Shown in pieces: positions 34,522 through 43,321 of a stretch of DNA of 64,000 nt. The notes under the pieces were generated by a model. The model saw only the letters and a program-made list of their open reading frames with translations. It made no database searches and was not told the origin of the DNA. The stretch is taken from NCBI RefSeq assembly GCF_012034245.1, contig NZ_JAATEO010000016.1:62001-126000 (forward strand). The letters are read 5' to 3'. Both the position numbers and the translations under genes were made by a program. Numbering within the stretch: position 1 is the first letter of the stretch; each line of letters opens with the position of its first letter. Origin of the DNA: Micromonospora thermarum. GTDB lineage: Bacteria; Actinomycetota; Actinomycetes; Mycobacteriales; Micromonosporaceae.

Positions 34522-35365
34522 CCTGCACCACCAGGTGGCGTTCGGCGCGCCGCTGCACCCAGCGGCAGGCGGCCAGGATCACCACCGTCCAGGCGAGCTG
34601 CAACCCGACCAGGGCGACCTGCACACCGGTCGGGTCCCGCTCGACCAGCACGTCGAGCGGGGTCTGCAACAGGCTCGGGAACGGCGTACCCAGCCACAGC
34701 ACGGCCTGGAGCCACTCGGGCAGGAAGCGCAGCGGGAAGTAGAGCCCGGCGAGCACGCCGGAACAGACCGTCCAGAGGATCATCGCGCCCCGGACGTCGT
34801 GCAGCCAGTACGCGGTCGCGTTGACGAGGAACCGACAGCCGAAGCAGAGCACCACGGCGGCGAGCACGGACACCGCGAACAACGGTCCGGTGGCCCACCG
34901 CGACGGCACGTGGACCTCGAAGAAGAGCGGCCCGACCAGCACCGGCGGCAGCATCCGGACCAGCACGGCGTGCCCGGCCCGACCGAGGTCGGCGGCCAGG
35001 TAAGCGGTGACCGGGTGCACCGGCCGGAGCAGGTCGGCGGCGACCTCGCCGGAGCGGATCCGGTCGGCCAGCTCCGTCCAGCCCCACAGGAGGACGACGG
35101 CGAGCAGGCCCTGGCTCACCCAGACGAACGTGGCGAGCTGACCCCGGTCGTACCCGGCGACGGTGCCCGCCGCCCCGGCCGCCGCGAGCAGCACGTAGCA
35201 GCGCAGGAACCCGAAGACGACGTTGGTGACCAGCCCGGCGACCGAGGCTTGCCGGTAGGTCGCGTAACGTCGGAAGCCCGAACCGGTTATAGCCTTAAAT
35301 GTCCGGAACCATAGGATAACGTTTGGGGCCCGGGACGGAGCCACAGTGGCGGTGACCGAGCCCAC
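34514..35365 (-). CDS. ABC-2 family permease (PF06182 type), first subunit
   Basis: 283 residues from the GTG at 35365, chosen because GGAGGG lies about 8 bases upstream; an ATG at 35380 would embed that site. The PF06182 motif is ELADRIRSGEVAADLLRPVH. About six membrane helices follow, ending with LQLAWTVVILAACRWVQRRA. Codons 15-30 (around NVILWFRTFKAITGSG) use A/T-ending codons such as CTA, ATA, ACA and TTT that are rare elsewhere here, perhaps to keep the message start unstructured. Confidence 0.82.
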   Translation of the reverse strand: MGSVTATVAPSRAPNVILWFRTFKAITGSGFRRYATYRQASVAGLVTNVVFGFLRCYVLLAAAGAAGTVAGYDRGQLATFVWVSQGLLAVVLLWGWTELADRIRSGEVAADLLRPVHPVTAYLAADLGRAGHAVLVRMLPPVLVGPLFFEVHVPSRWATGPLFAVSVLAAVVLCFGCRFLVNATAYWLHDVRGAMILWTVCSGVLAGLYFPLRFLPEWLQAVLWLGTPFPSLLQTPLDVLVERDPTGVQVALVGLQLAWTVVILAACRWVQRRAERHLVVQGG

Positions 35366-35465
35366 GCCGTTACCCTCCATCCGCAGCTACGCCGTGCCGG
35401 AACGGGGGACTCTACCGGCAGGCCGGATGCCCAGCGCGACAATGTGCAACGAGGTGACAATCGCC

Positions 35466-35600
35466 GTGAGCGAGCGGACGCGAGCCGGCCACCGGGGCGC
35501 GGCCGTGAGCGAGCGGACGCCCGCCGGCCGGTCCGGCGTGCCCGCCCGGGCGGGGCACGACCCCGCCGCCGCGCGCACCGACGACGGATCGTCCGGATGA
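35466..35600 (+). repeat. Imperfect 39-bp tandem repeat with GTG starts, forming a short ORF ahead of the WG-repeat gene
   Basis: GTGAGCGAGCGGACG occurs at 35466 and again at 35505, 39 bases apart and in frame. From the first GTG an ORF of 44 codons (VSERTRAGHRGAAVSERTPA onward) runs to a TGA at 35598-35600 that overlaps the ATG of the WG-repeat gene as ATGA. Codons look normal for the strand but the peptide has no recognisable domain. It may be a coupled leader ORF or a chance product of the repeat; I do not call it a gene with confidence. Confidence 0.5.
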
Positions 35601-38600
35601 GTCGCGGCTACGGCGACCGGTGGCACGACCCCGCCGAGCCGTCCTGGATGGTCGAGCCGACGAACGAGTGGCACCCCCAGTTCCCCGGCCAGCGCTACCC
35701 CGGTGACATCGGCATCGAGCACGCCCCGCCGCCGGCCCCGCGCGGCCGGGCCGCCGTGGTCGGCCGGGCCGAGGTGCCGCCGCTCGCGCCCACCCGCCCC
35801 GACGGGACGTACGTCGGCCGGTCCTGGGACGACGAACCGGACGGCTGGCGTGGTCACCACGACGACCGGCGTCCCGGCGACGAGGCGTACCGCCCGCCGG
35901 CCGACGGTCGGGCCAGGACGGACGAGCGGGGACGGGGCCAGCGGCCCGAGCAGCGCAACGGCCGGCCGGCCGGCGACCCGGGGTGGGGCGCCGACAGCCG
36001 GCGGGCCGACGGCCGTGGCCGCTACGACGACTCCGGCCGCTACGACGACCGTGGCCGGTACGACGACCGCCGCCCCCGGCACGAGCCGACCGGACGGGAC
36101 CGGCCCGTCTCCCCGGCCGGGCACGCGGACCTGGACTGGCTGCGGGAACCGGAGGAGGACCACCCCCGGGGCCACGAGCCCTCCGACGCCGGTCACCGGG
36201 GCAGCCCGGAGCCGCGCCGGACGCGCTACCCCTGGGGGCACTCCGACGACCGGGGCCGGCCCGCCGCGGAGTCCCCGGACCGCCGCAACGGCGGACCGCG
36301 CGACCACCCGTCCAGCGGCCCGTGGGACCGCGCCGACGGTCCGCGGGACCGCGCCGTGGACGGGCCCCGCGACCGCATCGTCGACGGCCGGCGGGACCGC
36401 GCCCCGGACGGTCCTCGCGACCCCGGTGCCGAGAGGTCCCACGGCCACGCCCCCCGCGACCGGGCCGTGGACGGCCCCCGGGATCCCCGTGCGTCCCACG
36501 GCCACGTCGTCCACGACCCGCGCGACCGCGTCGACAGCCGGCGGGACCGCGCCCCCGAGGGTCCGCACGAGCCCGGCGCCGAGGGTCCGCGCGGGCACGC
36601 CGTGGACGGACCGCGCGACCGCGTCGTCGACGGCGCCCGCGGCCGTGGTGGCGAGGGGCCGCGCGACCGTGGTGCCGGCGGTTCCTGGAACCACGCGGGT
36701 CCGCCGCCGCCGGCGGACCGGCGTCGGGAGGCCGCTGGCGAGGGACCGTGGGACCGTTCCGGCGACGGGCCGTGGTACGGCCAGGCCGACCGTCGGCCGC
36801 ATCCCGAGCACGCGCACGGCGAGCCGCCGCAGCGCGACGCTCGTCGTCCGGAGCACGACGAGCCGTGGGGCGCACGCGAGGCGGCGGCGCGCGCGGACGC
36901 GTATCCGCAGCGCCGTCCCGCCGAGCCGGACCGCCCGCCCGCGTACCGGGATCCCACACCCCACCGGGACGGCGAGCCGGGCGGCGACCGCCCGGCGGAC
37001 CGGTACCGTGCCGAGCGGCCGTACGCCGACCGGCGGCCCGACGACCAGTTGCCCTGGCCGTCGCCCGGCCCGCTCCGCCCCGGCTTCGACCGCAACGCCC
37101 CCCGCCACGGCGAACCGCGCCCGGACCACCCCCGTCCCGCCGACCGTCCCCCTCACGACGCCCGACCCGCGCGGTACGACGAGGTGCACCCCGCCGCGGG
37201 CGCACGCCCCGCCGGCGCTCCGGTGTCGGTCCCGCCGTCCCCGGCGCACGACCGGCCCGTGTCCGGCGCGCCCGGCCGACCCGTCTCCCCCGGCGCGCCC
37301 GGCCGACCCGTCTCCCCCGGCGGACCCGTCCCGGCACCGCCCGCGCGGCCGGTCCCACCCGCACCGATCCCGAGCAGCGAGGACCGCCCGTTCCCGGACC
37401 GACCCGTCTCCCCCGGCGGACCCGTCCCGGCACCGCCCGCGCGGCCGGTCCCACCCGCACCGATCCCGAACGGCGAGGACCGCCGGTTCCCGGACCGACC
37501 CGTCTCCCCGGCACCTCACCCCGGCCGGCACGACGACCGGCCGGCGCCGCTCGCAGCCGGCACGGACGGGCCGGCCCGGTGGCCGGTCTCTCCCGCGCCC
37601 GGCCGGCCGGTGTCACCGGCTCCCACCGAGTTCCACCGGGAGCGGCGACACCTCGACCGTCCGGTGTCCCCGGCACCCGCGGCTTCCGGACACGACGGGC
37701 CTCCCGGCACCGCGCCCGCCCCGTACGCGCCGGACCGGCCGATCTCCCCCGCGCCCCGGCCGCACGAACCGGTCCCGCCGCATGCTCCCGTCGACCGACG
37801 GCCGGCACCGGAGCGTGGCGACCTCGGGGCGGATCGGGCGACCGCGCCGCACGGACCGCCGGAGGGCACGAGGCCGATCCCCCCGGACGACCGGCCCCGC
37901 CTGGAGTTCCGTCCAGCGCCGGAACGCGAGAGCCTGCCCGAGGACGTCCGGCCGACCGGCGCGTCCCCGGGGTCGGCGCACGGCGGAGCGGCGACGGCCG
38001 GACCGGCGCCCGACATCGCCTCGGACACCACGCCGGCCATCACGCCCTGGAATCCACGCCCGTACGTCCCGCCACCGCCGTCGGACCCGCCCACCGTCGA
38101 GCCGCCGCCCGCGAAGACCTCGCAACGGAGCGGCCCGACGGCCTGGTTCGGGTCGGCCGCACCGCCCGCCGATCCGGCTGCGACGCAACCGACCTCGTCG
38201 GCGGAGGCTGCCGGAGCCCCGCCGGTCGCGGAGAGCGCGGCGGGGTCCGCCAGGACCACCGACACGGACGGGCTGTCCGTGCCACCCGCACCCGCCGGCG
38301 ACGAGGCTGCCGTCGGCGCCGCTGCCGCGTCCGCCCCGACCACTCCGCCGGTACGTCCCCAGGCGGGCGCCGGCCGTCCCGTCCCCTCTGGCTCCGCGCC
38401 GTCCGACTCCGTGGCGTCCGACCCGCTGGCGTCCGGCTTGTCGGACCCCCCGCCCACGCTCGCTCGACCTGTGTCGGCCCCGCCCACCCGGCCCGTCTCC
38501 GCACCACCGGCCCGGCCCGTCTGGGCGCCACCGGATCAGCCGGTGTCGGCACCACCGGCGGCCGACGCGGTACGACCCACCACACCGGACCCGGCGCCAT

Positions 38601-41122
38601 CGGGGCCGGCCGTCGCCGACGTGACGACGGACCCGCCCGTCGTCCACAGGGTCTCCACGCCACCGGCCCCACCTGCCTTCGAGGCGCCGGGCCTCAACCC
38701 ACCGCCGGCCGCACCACCCGCCGAGCCGTCACCGACTGCCGCATCGGGGTACGCGGCTGACCGGCCGGTCTCCGTACCGCCCGCCCGACCGGTCTCGGCG
38801 CCACCGGCGCAGCCCGTCCCAGCACCACCCGCCCAACCGCCCTCCGCGCTGTCGACCCAGCCGGTGCCCGCAGAGCCCGGCCGACCCGTGTCGGCCCCGC
38901 CCGCACCGCCCATCTCGGCACCACCCACCCGGCCCGCCTCGGCACCAGCGGCCGGCGTGGTCGGATCCACCACACCGGTATCGGCTCCGCCTGCCGCTCC
39001 CGTATCGGCACCGCCGGGCGCTGCTGCTGAGGCGCCGCCGGCCGACCTGGCGACAACCCCGTACGCGGTCGGTCCCGCGTCGGCGGCGCCGTACCAGGAG
39101 GTGCCGTCCGGAGCACCGGCGGCCCAACCGGTCTCCGGCGCCCCTGCGCAGCCAATGGCGGCGGCCAGCACCGTCACGCCGGTTTCGTCGCCACCGGCCG
39201 CACCCGGTTCGACCCCGTCGGCCGGTGACCTGTCGGGTGCGCCGGTCACGCCTGCGGTGACGGCTTCCCCGATCCCCCACCCGGCCCCGCCGTCGAACCC
39301 GACCAACGACCGGAGCGACCGGGCGCACGGTCCGGCCGAGCGGCGGGACATGGGCGATGCAGCGCCGTTCACCTCCGGTTCCGCATCCGTCCCACCGAAC
39401 GCCGCTCCGGCATCGGCCGCACCGGCCGACGCTTCGGCAGACGCCACACCGTCCGACGCTTCGGCGTCCGCCGCGCCGGCCGAACCGGCAGTCGCGCCGG
39501 CCCGCCCGGCGGTGGAACCCCCGACCGTGACGCCCTCGACCGCGACGACCGCGCCCGCGAGCGACGACGTTCCGCGGCCGACATCGGGAGCACCCGTCGA
39601 CGTCCCGGCCGACCCGGCGTCACCCCCCGCGCCGGACGCGGCGAGATCGGCGACGGACGCCGCCCCGACCGGGGCCGACGGTGACCGGGCTCTGCCGGCG
39701 ACGCCCGAGGGCACCGGCGACACGACGGCGACCGGGACCGGGTCGACCGGTTCGGAGACGCAGGTCACCGAGGACGGACCCGGACCCCACCACGACGGCG
39801 CGCCGGGCGGGACGCGGTTGTCGGCGCAGGGCGATCCCGAGCAGATCCTCGCGAGCTACCGCTGGCAACTGGACCCGGCGACGCTCCGCGAGATCGTGAC
39901 GGAGGCCGACGAGTTCCGGGTGATCCGTCGCCGCCTCACCGAGAAGCTCGGCACCGCCGTCGACAACCGGTCCCGTGCCCGGCTGCTCAGCCTGCGGGCG
40001 GTGGTGTCCCGGATCCTCGGCGACCTGGACGACGCCCTCGCCGACGGGCGGCTCGCCCTCACGTACGCGGAGACGACCGGTGAGCTTCGCCGGACGGCCC
40101 TGGCGCAGGCCCGGCTGGCGCACGTGCTGCGGTGGCGGGGTGAGTACGACGAGGCCGACCGGCTGCTCGCCGAGGCGAACTCGCCGGAGCTGCCCGACCG
40201 CCTGCGGGCGACGCTGCACGAGCACGCCGGGCGGTGCTGCTTCGACCAGGGCCGGCTGATGGAGGCGTGCGACCACTTCGAGCGGGCGCTGAACCTCCGG
40301 GGCGCCGCCGACCCCGAGCTGCTGGAGCGGGTCCGGATGAGCCTGGACGCGGTGACCGAGCGGGCCACGGGGGCGGGCTTCGGGCCGTACCCCCGGAGCC
40401 TGGAGGAGCTGCTGGAGCGGGACCGGCCCCCGGTGCCCGCGCGCGACGGCGAACGCTGGGGTTACGCCGACCCGGACGGCGACCTGGTGATCGACGCGGA
40501 GTACGCCGAGGCCCAGCCGTTCCGGGAGGGGGTGGCCTGGGTACGCCGGCCGACCACCGACCGGTGGTCCCTGATCGACCTCACCGGCGCGACCGTGCTG
40601 GAGCCGTCCTGGCTGGCGGTGCGCCCGTTCTCCGACGGGCTGGCGTGGGTGTCGCACGGCGAGCCCGGCGGCTGGCGGGCGATCGACGCGACCGGCGAGG
40701 TGGTCGTGCAGCCGGGGTTCGCCGAGGTACGCCCGTTCCGGCGCGGTGTCGCCGCGGTCCGCCGGGAGGGCTGGGGGGCGGTGGACCGCACCGGCCGGAT
40801 CGTGGTGCCGACCCGCTACCACGGGTTCGCGACCACGCTCGCTGACGGCCGGCACGTCGACGGCTTCACGGACGAGGGCCTGGCCGTGGTGGACGTGGCC
40901 GGCCGGTACGGCGTGGTGGACCGGACCGGTCGCGTGGTGGTGCCGCCGGTGCACCCGGCGCTGGTGGTGCACCCCGTCGCGTTCCTGGTCGCCGTCGGCA
41001 CCGGCCGCTGGGGAGCGCTGGACCGGCGGGGCGAGCCGTTGATCGACCCGGTGCACCCCGACCGGGACGAGGTGAGGGCCGAGATCGAACGGCTGCTCAC
41101 CGACACCGTGCCGGTGATCTGA
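35597..41122 (+). CDS. Giant disordered protein with helical-repeat region and C-terminal WG repeats
   Basis: 1,841 residues. Residues 1 to about 1,400 are low-complexity: first Arg/Asp/Gly/Pro-rich with repeats such as DGPRDRxVDG, later Pro/Ala/Ser-rich with repeats of RPVSAPPAxP. No membrane segment is seen. From about 1,415 (ILASYRWQLDPATLREIV) a TPR-like helical region follows (RTALAQARLAHVLRWRGEYD), then about six WG repeats from 1,620 to 1,825 (WGYADPDGDLVID, WSLIDLTGATVLE, WRAIDATGEVVVQ, WGAVDRTGRIVVP, YGVVDRTGRVVVP, WGALDRRGEPLID). WG repeats form beta-propeller-like or solenoid folds in proteins of unknown role. The ATG at 35597 overlaps the short repeat ORF (ATGA). Confidence 0.82.
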   Translation: MSRGYGDRWHDPAEPSWMVEPTNEWHPQFPGQRYPGDIGIEHAPPPAPRGRAAVVGRAEVPPLAPTRPDGTYVGRSWDDEPDGWRGHHDDRRPGDEAYRPPADGRARTDERGRGQRPEQRNGRPAGDPGWGADSRRADGRGRYDDSGRYDDRGRYDDRRPRHEPTGRDRPVSPAGHADLDWLREPEEDHPRGHEPSDAGHRGSPEPRRTRYPWGHSDDRGRPAAESPDRRNGGPRDHPSSGPWDRADGPRDRAVDGPRDRIVDGRRDRAPDGPRDPGAERSHGHAPRDRAVDGPRDPRASHGHVVHDPRDRVDSRRDRAPEGPHEPGAEGPRGHAVDGPRDRVVDGARGRGGEGPRDRGAGGSWNHAGPPPPADRRREAAGEGPWDRSGDGPWYGQADRRPHPEHAHGEPPQRDARRPEHDEPWGAREAAARADAYPQRRPAEPDRPPAYRDPTPHRDGEPGGDRPADRYRAERPYADRRPDDQLPWPSPGPLRPGFDRNAPRHGEPRPDHPRPADRPPHDARPARYDEVHPAAGARPAGAPVSVPPSPAHDRPVSGAPGRPVSPGAPGRPVSPGGPVPAPPARPVPPAPIPSSEDRPFPDRPVSPGGPVPAPPARPVPPAPIPNGEDRRFPDRPVSPAPHPGRHDDRPAPLAAGTDGPARWPVSPAPGRPVSPAPTEFHRERRHLDRPVSPAPAASGHDGPPGTAPAPYAPDRPISPAPRPHEPVPPHAPVDRRPAPERGDLGADRATAPHGPPEGTRPIPPDDRPRLEFRPAPERESLPEDVRPTGASPGSAHGGAATAGPAPDIASDTTPAITPWNPRPYVPPPPSDPPTVEPPPAKTSQRSGPTAWFGSAAPPADPAATQPTSSAEAAGAPPVAESAAGSARTTDTDGLSVPPAPAGDEAAVGAAAASAPTTPPVRPQAGAGRPVPSGSAPSDSVASDPLASGLSDPPPTLARPVSAPPTRPVSAPPARPVWAPPDQPVSAPPAADAVRPTTPDPAPSGPAVADVTTDPPVVHRVSTPPAPPAFEAPGLNPPPAAPPAEPSPTAASGYAADRPVSVPPARPVSAPPAQPVPAPPAQPPSALSTQPVPAEPGRPVSAPPAPPISAPPTRPASAPAAGVVGSTTPVSAPPAAPVSAPPGAAAEAPPADLATTPYAVGPASAAPYQEVPSGAPAAQPVSGAPAQPMAAASTVTPVSSPPAAPGSTPSAGDLSGAPVTPAVTASPIPHPAPPSNPTNDRSDRAHGPAERRDMGDAAPFTSGSASVPPNAAPASAAPADASADATPSDASASAAPAEPAVAPARPAVEPPTVTPSTATTAPASDDVPRPTSGAPVDVPADPASPPAPDAARSATDAAPTGADGDRALPATPEGTGDTTATGTGSTGSETQVTEDGPGPHHDGAPGGTRLSAQGDPEQILASYRWQLDPATLREIVTEADEFRVIRRRLTEKLGTAVDNRSRARLLSLRAVVSRILGDLDDALADGRLALTYAETTGELRRTALAQARLAHVLRWRGEYDEADRLLAEANSPELPDRLRATLHEHAGRCCFDQGRLMEACDHFERALNLRGAADPELLERVRMSLDAVTERATGAGFGPYPRSLEELLERDRPPVPARDGERWGYADPDGDLVIDAEYAEAQPFREGVAWVRRPTTDRWSLIDLTGATVLEPSWLAVRPFSDGLAWVSHGEPGGWRAIDATGEVVVQPGFAEVRPFRRGVAAVRREGWGAVDRTGRIVVPTRYHGFATTLADGRHVDGFTDEGLAVVDVAGRYGVVDRTGRVVVPPVHPALVVHPVAFLVAVGTGRWGALDRRGEPLIDPVHPDRDEVRAEIERLLTDTVPVI
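37305..37496 (+). repeat. Two tandem 96-bp units inside the WG-repeat gene
   Basis: Units 37305-37400 and 37401-37496 are nearly identical and encode a 32-residue Pro-rich block (RPVSPGGPVPAPPARPVPPA start) twice. A third copy begins at 37497. Just upstream a 27-bp unit (GAPGRPVSP) is also duplicated, near 37265-37318. The in-frame lengths point to recent expansion by replication slippage or recombination. Confidence 0.8.
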
Positions 41123-41133
41123 CGCGCCCGGGC

Positions 41134-41139
41134 TAGGGT
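41134..41139 (+). promoter_or_regulatory. -10 box (TAGGGT) for leaderless aldo/keto reductase transcript
   Basis: TAGGGT begins exactly 12 bases before the ATG at 41146, the standard leaderless geometry. It lies only 12 bases after the end of the WG-repeat gene. Confidence 0.5.
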
Positions 41140-41145
41140 CGGGGG

Positions 41146-42144
41146 ATGGAATTCCGACACCTGGGCCGCTCCGGCCTCATGGTCAGCGAAATCTCGTACG
41201 GCAACTGGATCACCCACGGCTCGCAGGTCGAGGAGGAGGCGGCGTTCGCGTGCGTCCGGGCCGCCCTGGACGCCGGCATCACCACCTTCGACACCGCCGA
41301 CGTGTACGCGGGCACCCGCGCCGAGGACGTCCTCGGGCGGGCGCTGGAGAACGAACGGCGCGAGGGCATCGAGCTGTTCACGAAGGTGTACTGGCCGACC
41401 GGGCCGGGTCGTAACGACCGGGGCCTGTCCCGCAAGCACATCATGGAGTCGATCAACGGCTCGCTGCGCCGGCTGCGCACCGACTACGTCGACCTCTACC
41501 AGGCCCACCGGTACGACTACAGCACCCCCCTCGAAGAGACGATGGAGGCCTTCGCCGACGTCGTCCACTCCGGCAAGGCGCTCTACATCGGCGTCTCGGA
41601 GTGGAAGGCGTCGCAGATCCGCGAGGCCCACCAGCTGGCCCGTGAGCTGCGCATCCCGCTGGTCTCCAACCAGCCGCAGTACTCGATGCTCTGGCGGGTC
41701 ATCGAGTCCGACGTGATCCCCACCAGCGAGGAGCTGGGCGTCGGGCAGATCGTCTGGTCCCCGATGGCGCAGGGCGTCCTGTCCGGCAAGTACCAGCCGG
41801 GCCAGCCGCCGCCGGCCGGCTCCCGCGCCACCGACGAGAAGTCGGGCGCGGGTTTCATCGCGCAGTGGATGACCGACGAGGTCCTGACCCGGGTGCAGCG
41901 GCTCAAGCCCCTCGCGGAGCAGGCCGGGCTCAGCATGGCCCAGCTCGCCATCGCCTGGGTGCTGCAGAACCCGAACGTGTCCTCGGCGATCGTCGGCGCG
42001 TCCCGCCCCGACCAGGTGCACGACAACGTCAAGGCGGCCGGCGTGAAGCTCGACGCCGCCCTGCTCAAGGCGATCGACGAGATCGTCGAGCCGGTCACCG
42101 AGCGCGATCCGTCCCGCACGGAGTCCCCCGCGCAGCGCCCGTGA
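41146..42144 (+). CDS. Aldo/keto reductase (Kv-beta-like)
   Basis: 332 residues, (beta/alpha)8 NADPH-dependent oxidoreductase. Catalytic tetrad visible: FDTADVYAGTRAEDVLGRAL (Asp, Tyr), LFTKVYWPTGPG (Lys) and YQAHRYD (His). NADPH motifs GVSEWKASQI and SAIVGASRPDQVHDNVKAAG are present. The family includes Kv-channel beta-subunit-like and YghZ-like reductases of aldehydes; the substrate is unknown. It is convergent with the site-2 protease gene, separated by a hairpin. Confidence 0.92.
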   Translation: MEFRHLGRSGLMVSEISYGNWITHGSQVEEEAAFACVRAALDAGITTFDTADVYAGTRAEDVLGRALENERREGIELFTKVYWPTGPGRNDRGLSRKHIMESINGSLRRLRTDYVDLYQAHRYDYSTPLEETMEAFADVVHSGKALYIGVSEWKASQIREAHQLARELRIPLVSNQPQYSMLWRVIESDVIPTSEELGVGQIVWSPMAQGVLSGKYQPGQPPPAGSRATDEKSGAGFIAQWMTDEVLTRVQRLKPLAEQAGLSMAQLAIAWVLQNPNVSSAIVGASRPDQVHDNVKAAGVKLDAALLKAIDEIVEPVTERDPSRTESPAQRP

Positions 42145-42151
42145 CGCGCAC

Positions 42152-42190
42152 CGTCGCGGCCGGCGTACGACATCGGCGCCGGCCGCGACG
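42152..42190. terminator. Hairpin between convergent genes
   Basis: Perfect 14-bp arms (CGTCGCGGCCGGCG and complement) with an 11-base loop between the aldo/keto reductase stop and the site-2 protease stop. Confidence 0.7.
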
Positions 42191-42204
42191 GACGGGCACC
42201 GCCG

Positions 42205-43002
42205 TCAGCCCTGCCAGAAGCGCACCAGCTCCAGACCGCGGCCGTACAGGCCGGGGGGCAGGCCGAGGGCGTCGCCGACGGCGAAGACCGCCCCGAAGAA
42301 CCAGCCGCCGATGGTGGGGTTCCACAGGAGCGCGAACAGCAGGATGAAGCCGTACGGCGCGAAGAGGTCGTACATCCGCCGGTACGGCGGGCTGAGCCAG
42401 GGCTGGATCATGTTGCCGCCGTCCAGGCCCGGCACCGGGAGCAGGTTGAGCAGGCTCGCGGTGAGCTGGAGGAAGGCGAGCAGCGCCACGGCGGCCCAGA
42501 ACTCGACCGGCCCGCCACCGGGTGCGCCGACGCGGAGCGCGACGACCAGCACCAGGGTGAACAGCACGTTGGTGGCCGGCCCGGCGAGGCTCACCAGGGT
42601 GTGCCGCAGCCGCCCCGGGATGGCGTGCCGGTCCACCCAGACCGCACCGCCGGGCAGGCCGATGCCGCCGAGGAGCACCACCAGCACCGGAAGCGCGATG
42701 GACAGCAGCGGGTGGCTGTACTTCAACGGGTTGAGCGTCAGGTAGCCCTGGTGGGCGACGCTGCGGTCGCCGGCCCGGAACGCGACGAGCGCGTGCGCGT
42801 ACTCGTGCAGGCAGAGCGAGACCAGCCAGCCCGAGACCACGAAGAGGAACACGTCGAACCGGACGTTGCCGTACCCGCGCCAGGTCATGACCGCGCTGGT
42901 GACGAAGAGCGCCACCAGGGCGAGGAAGACCGGGCTGGGCCGGAACGCCGCCCGGGGTACGCCGAGCAGCAGCGGCTCGCCACCCGGGCGGTCGCCGGCC
43001 AT
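42205..43002 (-). CDS. Site-2 protease-like zinc metalloprotease (M50)
   Basis: 265 residues, multi-span intramembrane protease. The zinc motif is in SLCLHEYAHALVAF (HEYAH) and the third ligand in LLNLLPVPGLDGGNMI. No PDZ or CBS domain is present, so it is the minimal form. It may cleave membrane-bound signalling proteins or remnant signal peptides. Its ATG overlaps the stop of the small upstream gene (TGATG), indicating translational coupling. Confidence 0.88.
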   Translation of the reverse strand: MAGDRPGGEPLLLGVPRAAFRPSPVFLALVALFVTSAVMTWRGYGNVRFDVFLFVVSGWLVSLCLHEYAHALVAFRAGDRSVAHQGYLTLNPLKYSHPLLSIALPVLVVLLGGIGLPGGAVWVDRHAIPGRLRHTLVSLAGPATNVLFTLVLVVALRVGAPGGGPVEFWAAVALLAFLQLTASLLNLLPVPGLDGGNMIQPWLSPPYRRMYDLFAPYGFILLFALLWNPTIGGWFFGAVFAVGDALGLPPGLYGRGLELVRFWQG

Positions 43003-43202
43003 CACTCCGCCGGAGGCAGCAGGCTCATCCGGTACTCCACACGGTCGTCCTCGACGAGCGCGACCGAGGTGACGCCGGACGCCGCGAGCTCCCGCCAGGT
43101 CTGGCCGATCCAGGACTCGGCATCCGCCTGGCTGCCGAACGACTCCGCCGGACCCTGCACCGACTCGCCGTTCGTGCCCTCGTACCGCCAGCTCCACGCC
43201 AT
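43002..43202 (-). CDS. Small conserved-looking hypothetical protein
   Basis: 66 residues, acidic, no membrane segment: MAWSWRYEGTNGESV, FGSQADAESWIGQTWRELAA and VALVEDDRVEYRMSL suggest a small alpha/beta fold. A good ribosome site (GGGGAG) precedes its ATG, and its stop overlaps the site-2 protease start, so the two are likely co-translated. I do not recognise the family; many actinobacteria carry similar Trp-rich small proteins. Confidence 0.7.
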   Translation of the reverse strand: MAWSWRYEGTNGESVQGPAESFGSQADAESWIGQTWRELAASGVTSVALVEDDRVEYRMSLLPPAE

Positions 43203-43309
43203 GTGCGCGTCTCCCCTCGCCGCTGATCTCCCGCCGCCAGAGTAGTCGTCCCGACGGACAACGGCTGCGCGTCGGGTGAGTGCTTGATCGCCCCGCAGTG
43301 GCCGGCCGG

Positions 43310-43315
43310 TACCGT
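43310..43315 (+). promoter_or_regulatory. -10 box (TACCGT) for leaderless kinase transcript
   Basis: TACCGT begins exactly 12 bases before the GTG at 43322, matching leaderless geometry; no Shine-Dalgarno is seen. A possible -35 TTGATC at 43284 is 20 bases upstream, somewhat far. Confidence 0.45.
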
Positions 43316-43321
43316 GGCCCG

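Noticed and set aside
35412-37808. Very long minus-strand open frames (about 700-800 codons) opposite the giant gene
   Set aside because: They are mirror frames of a GC-rich repetitive gene with no stops; the products are Arg/Pro/Gly-rich with no domain, while the plus frame continues into clear WG repeats.
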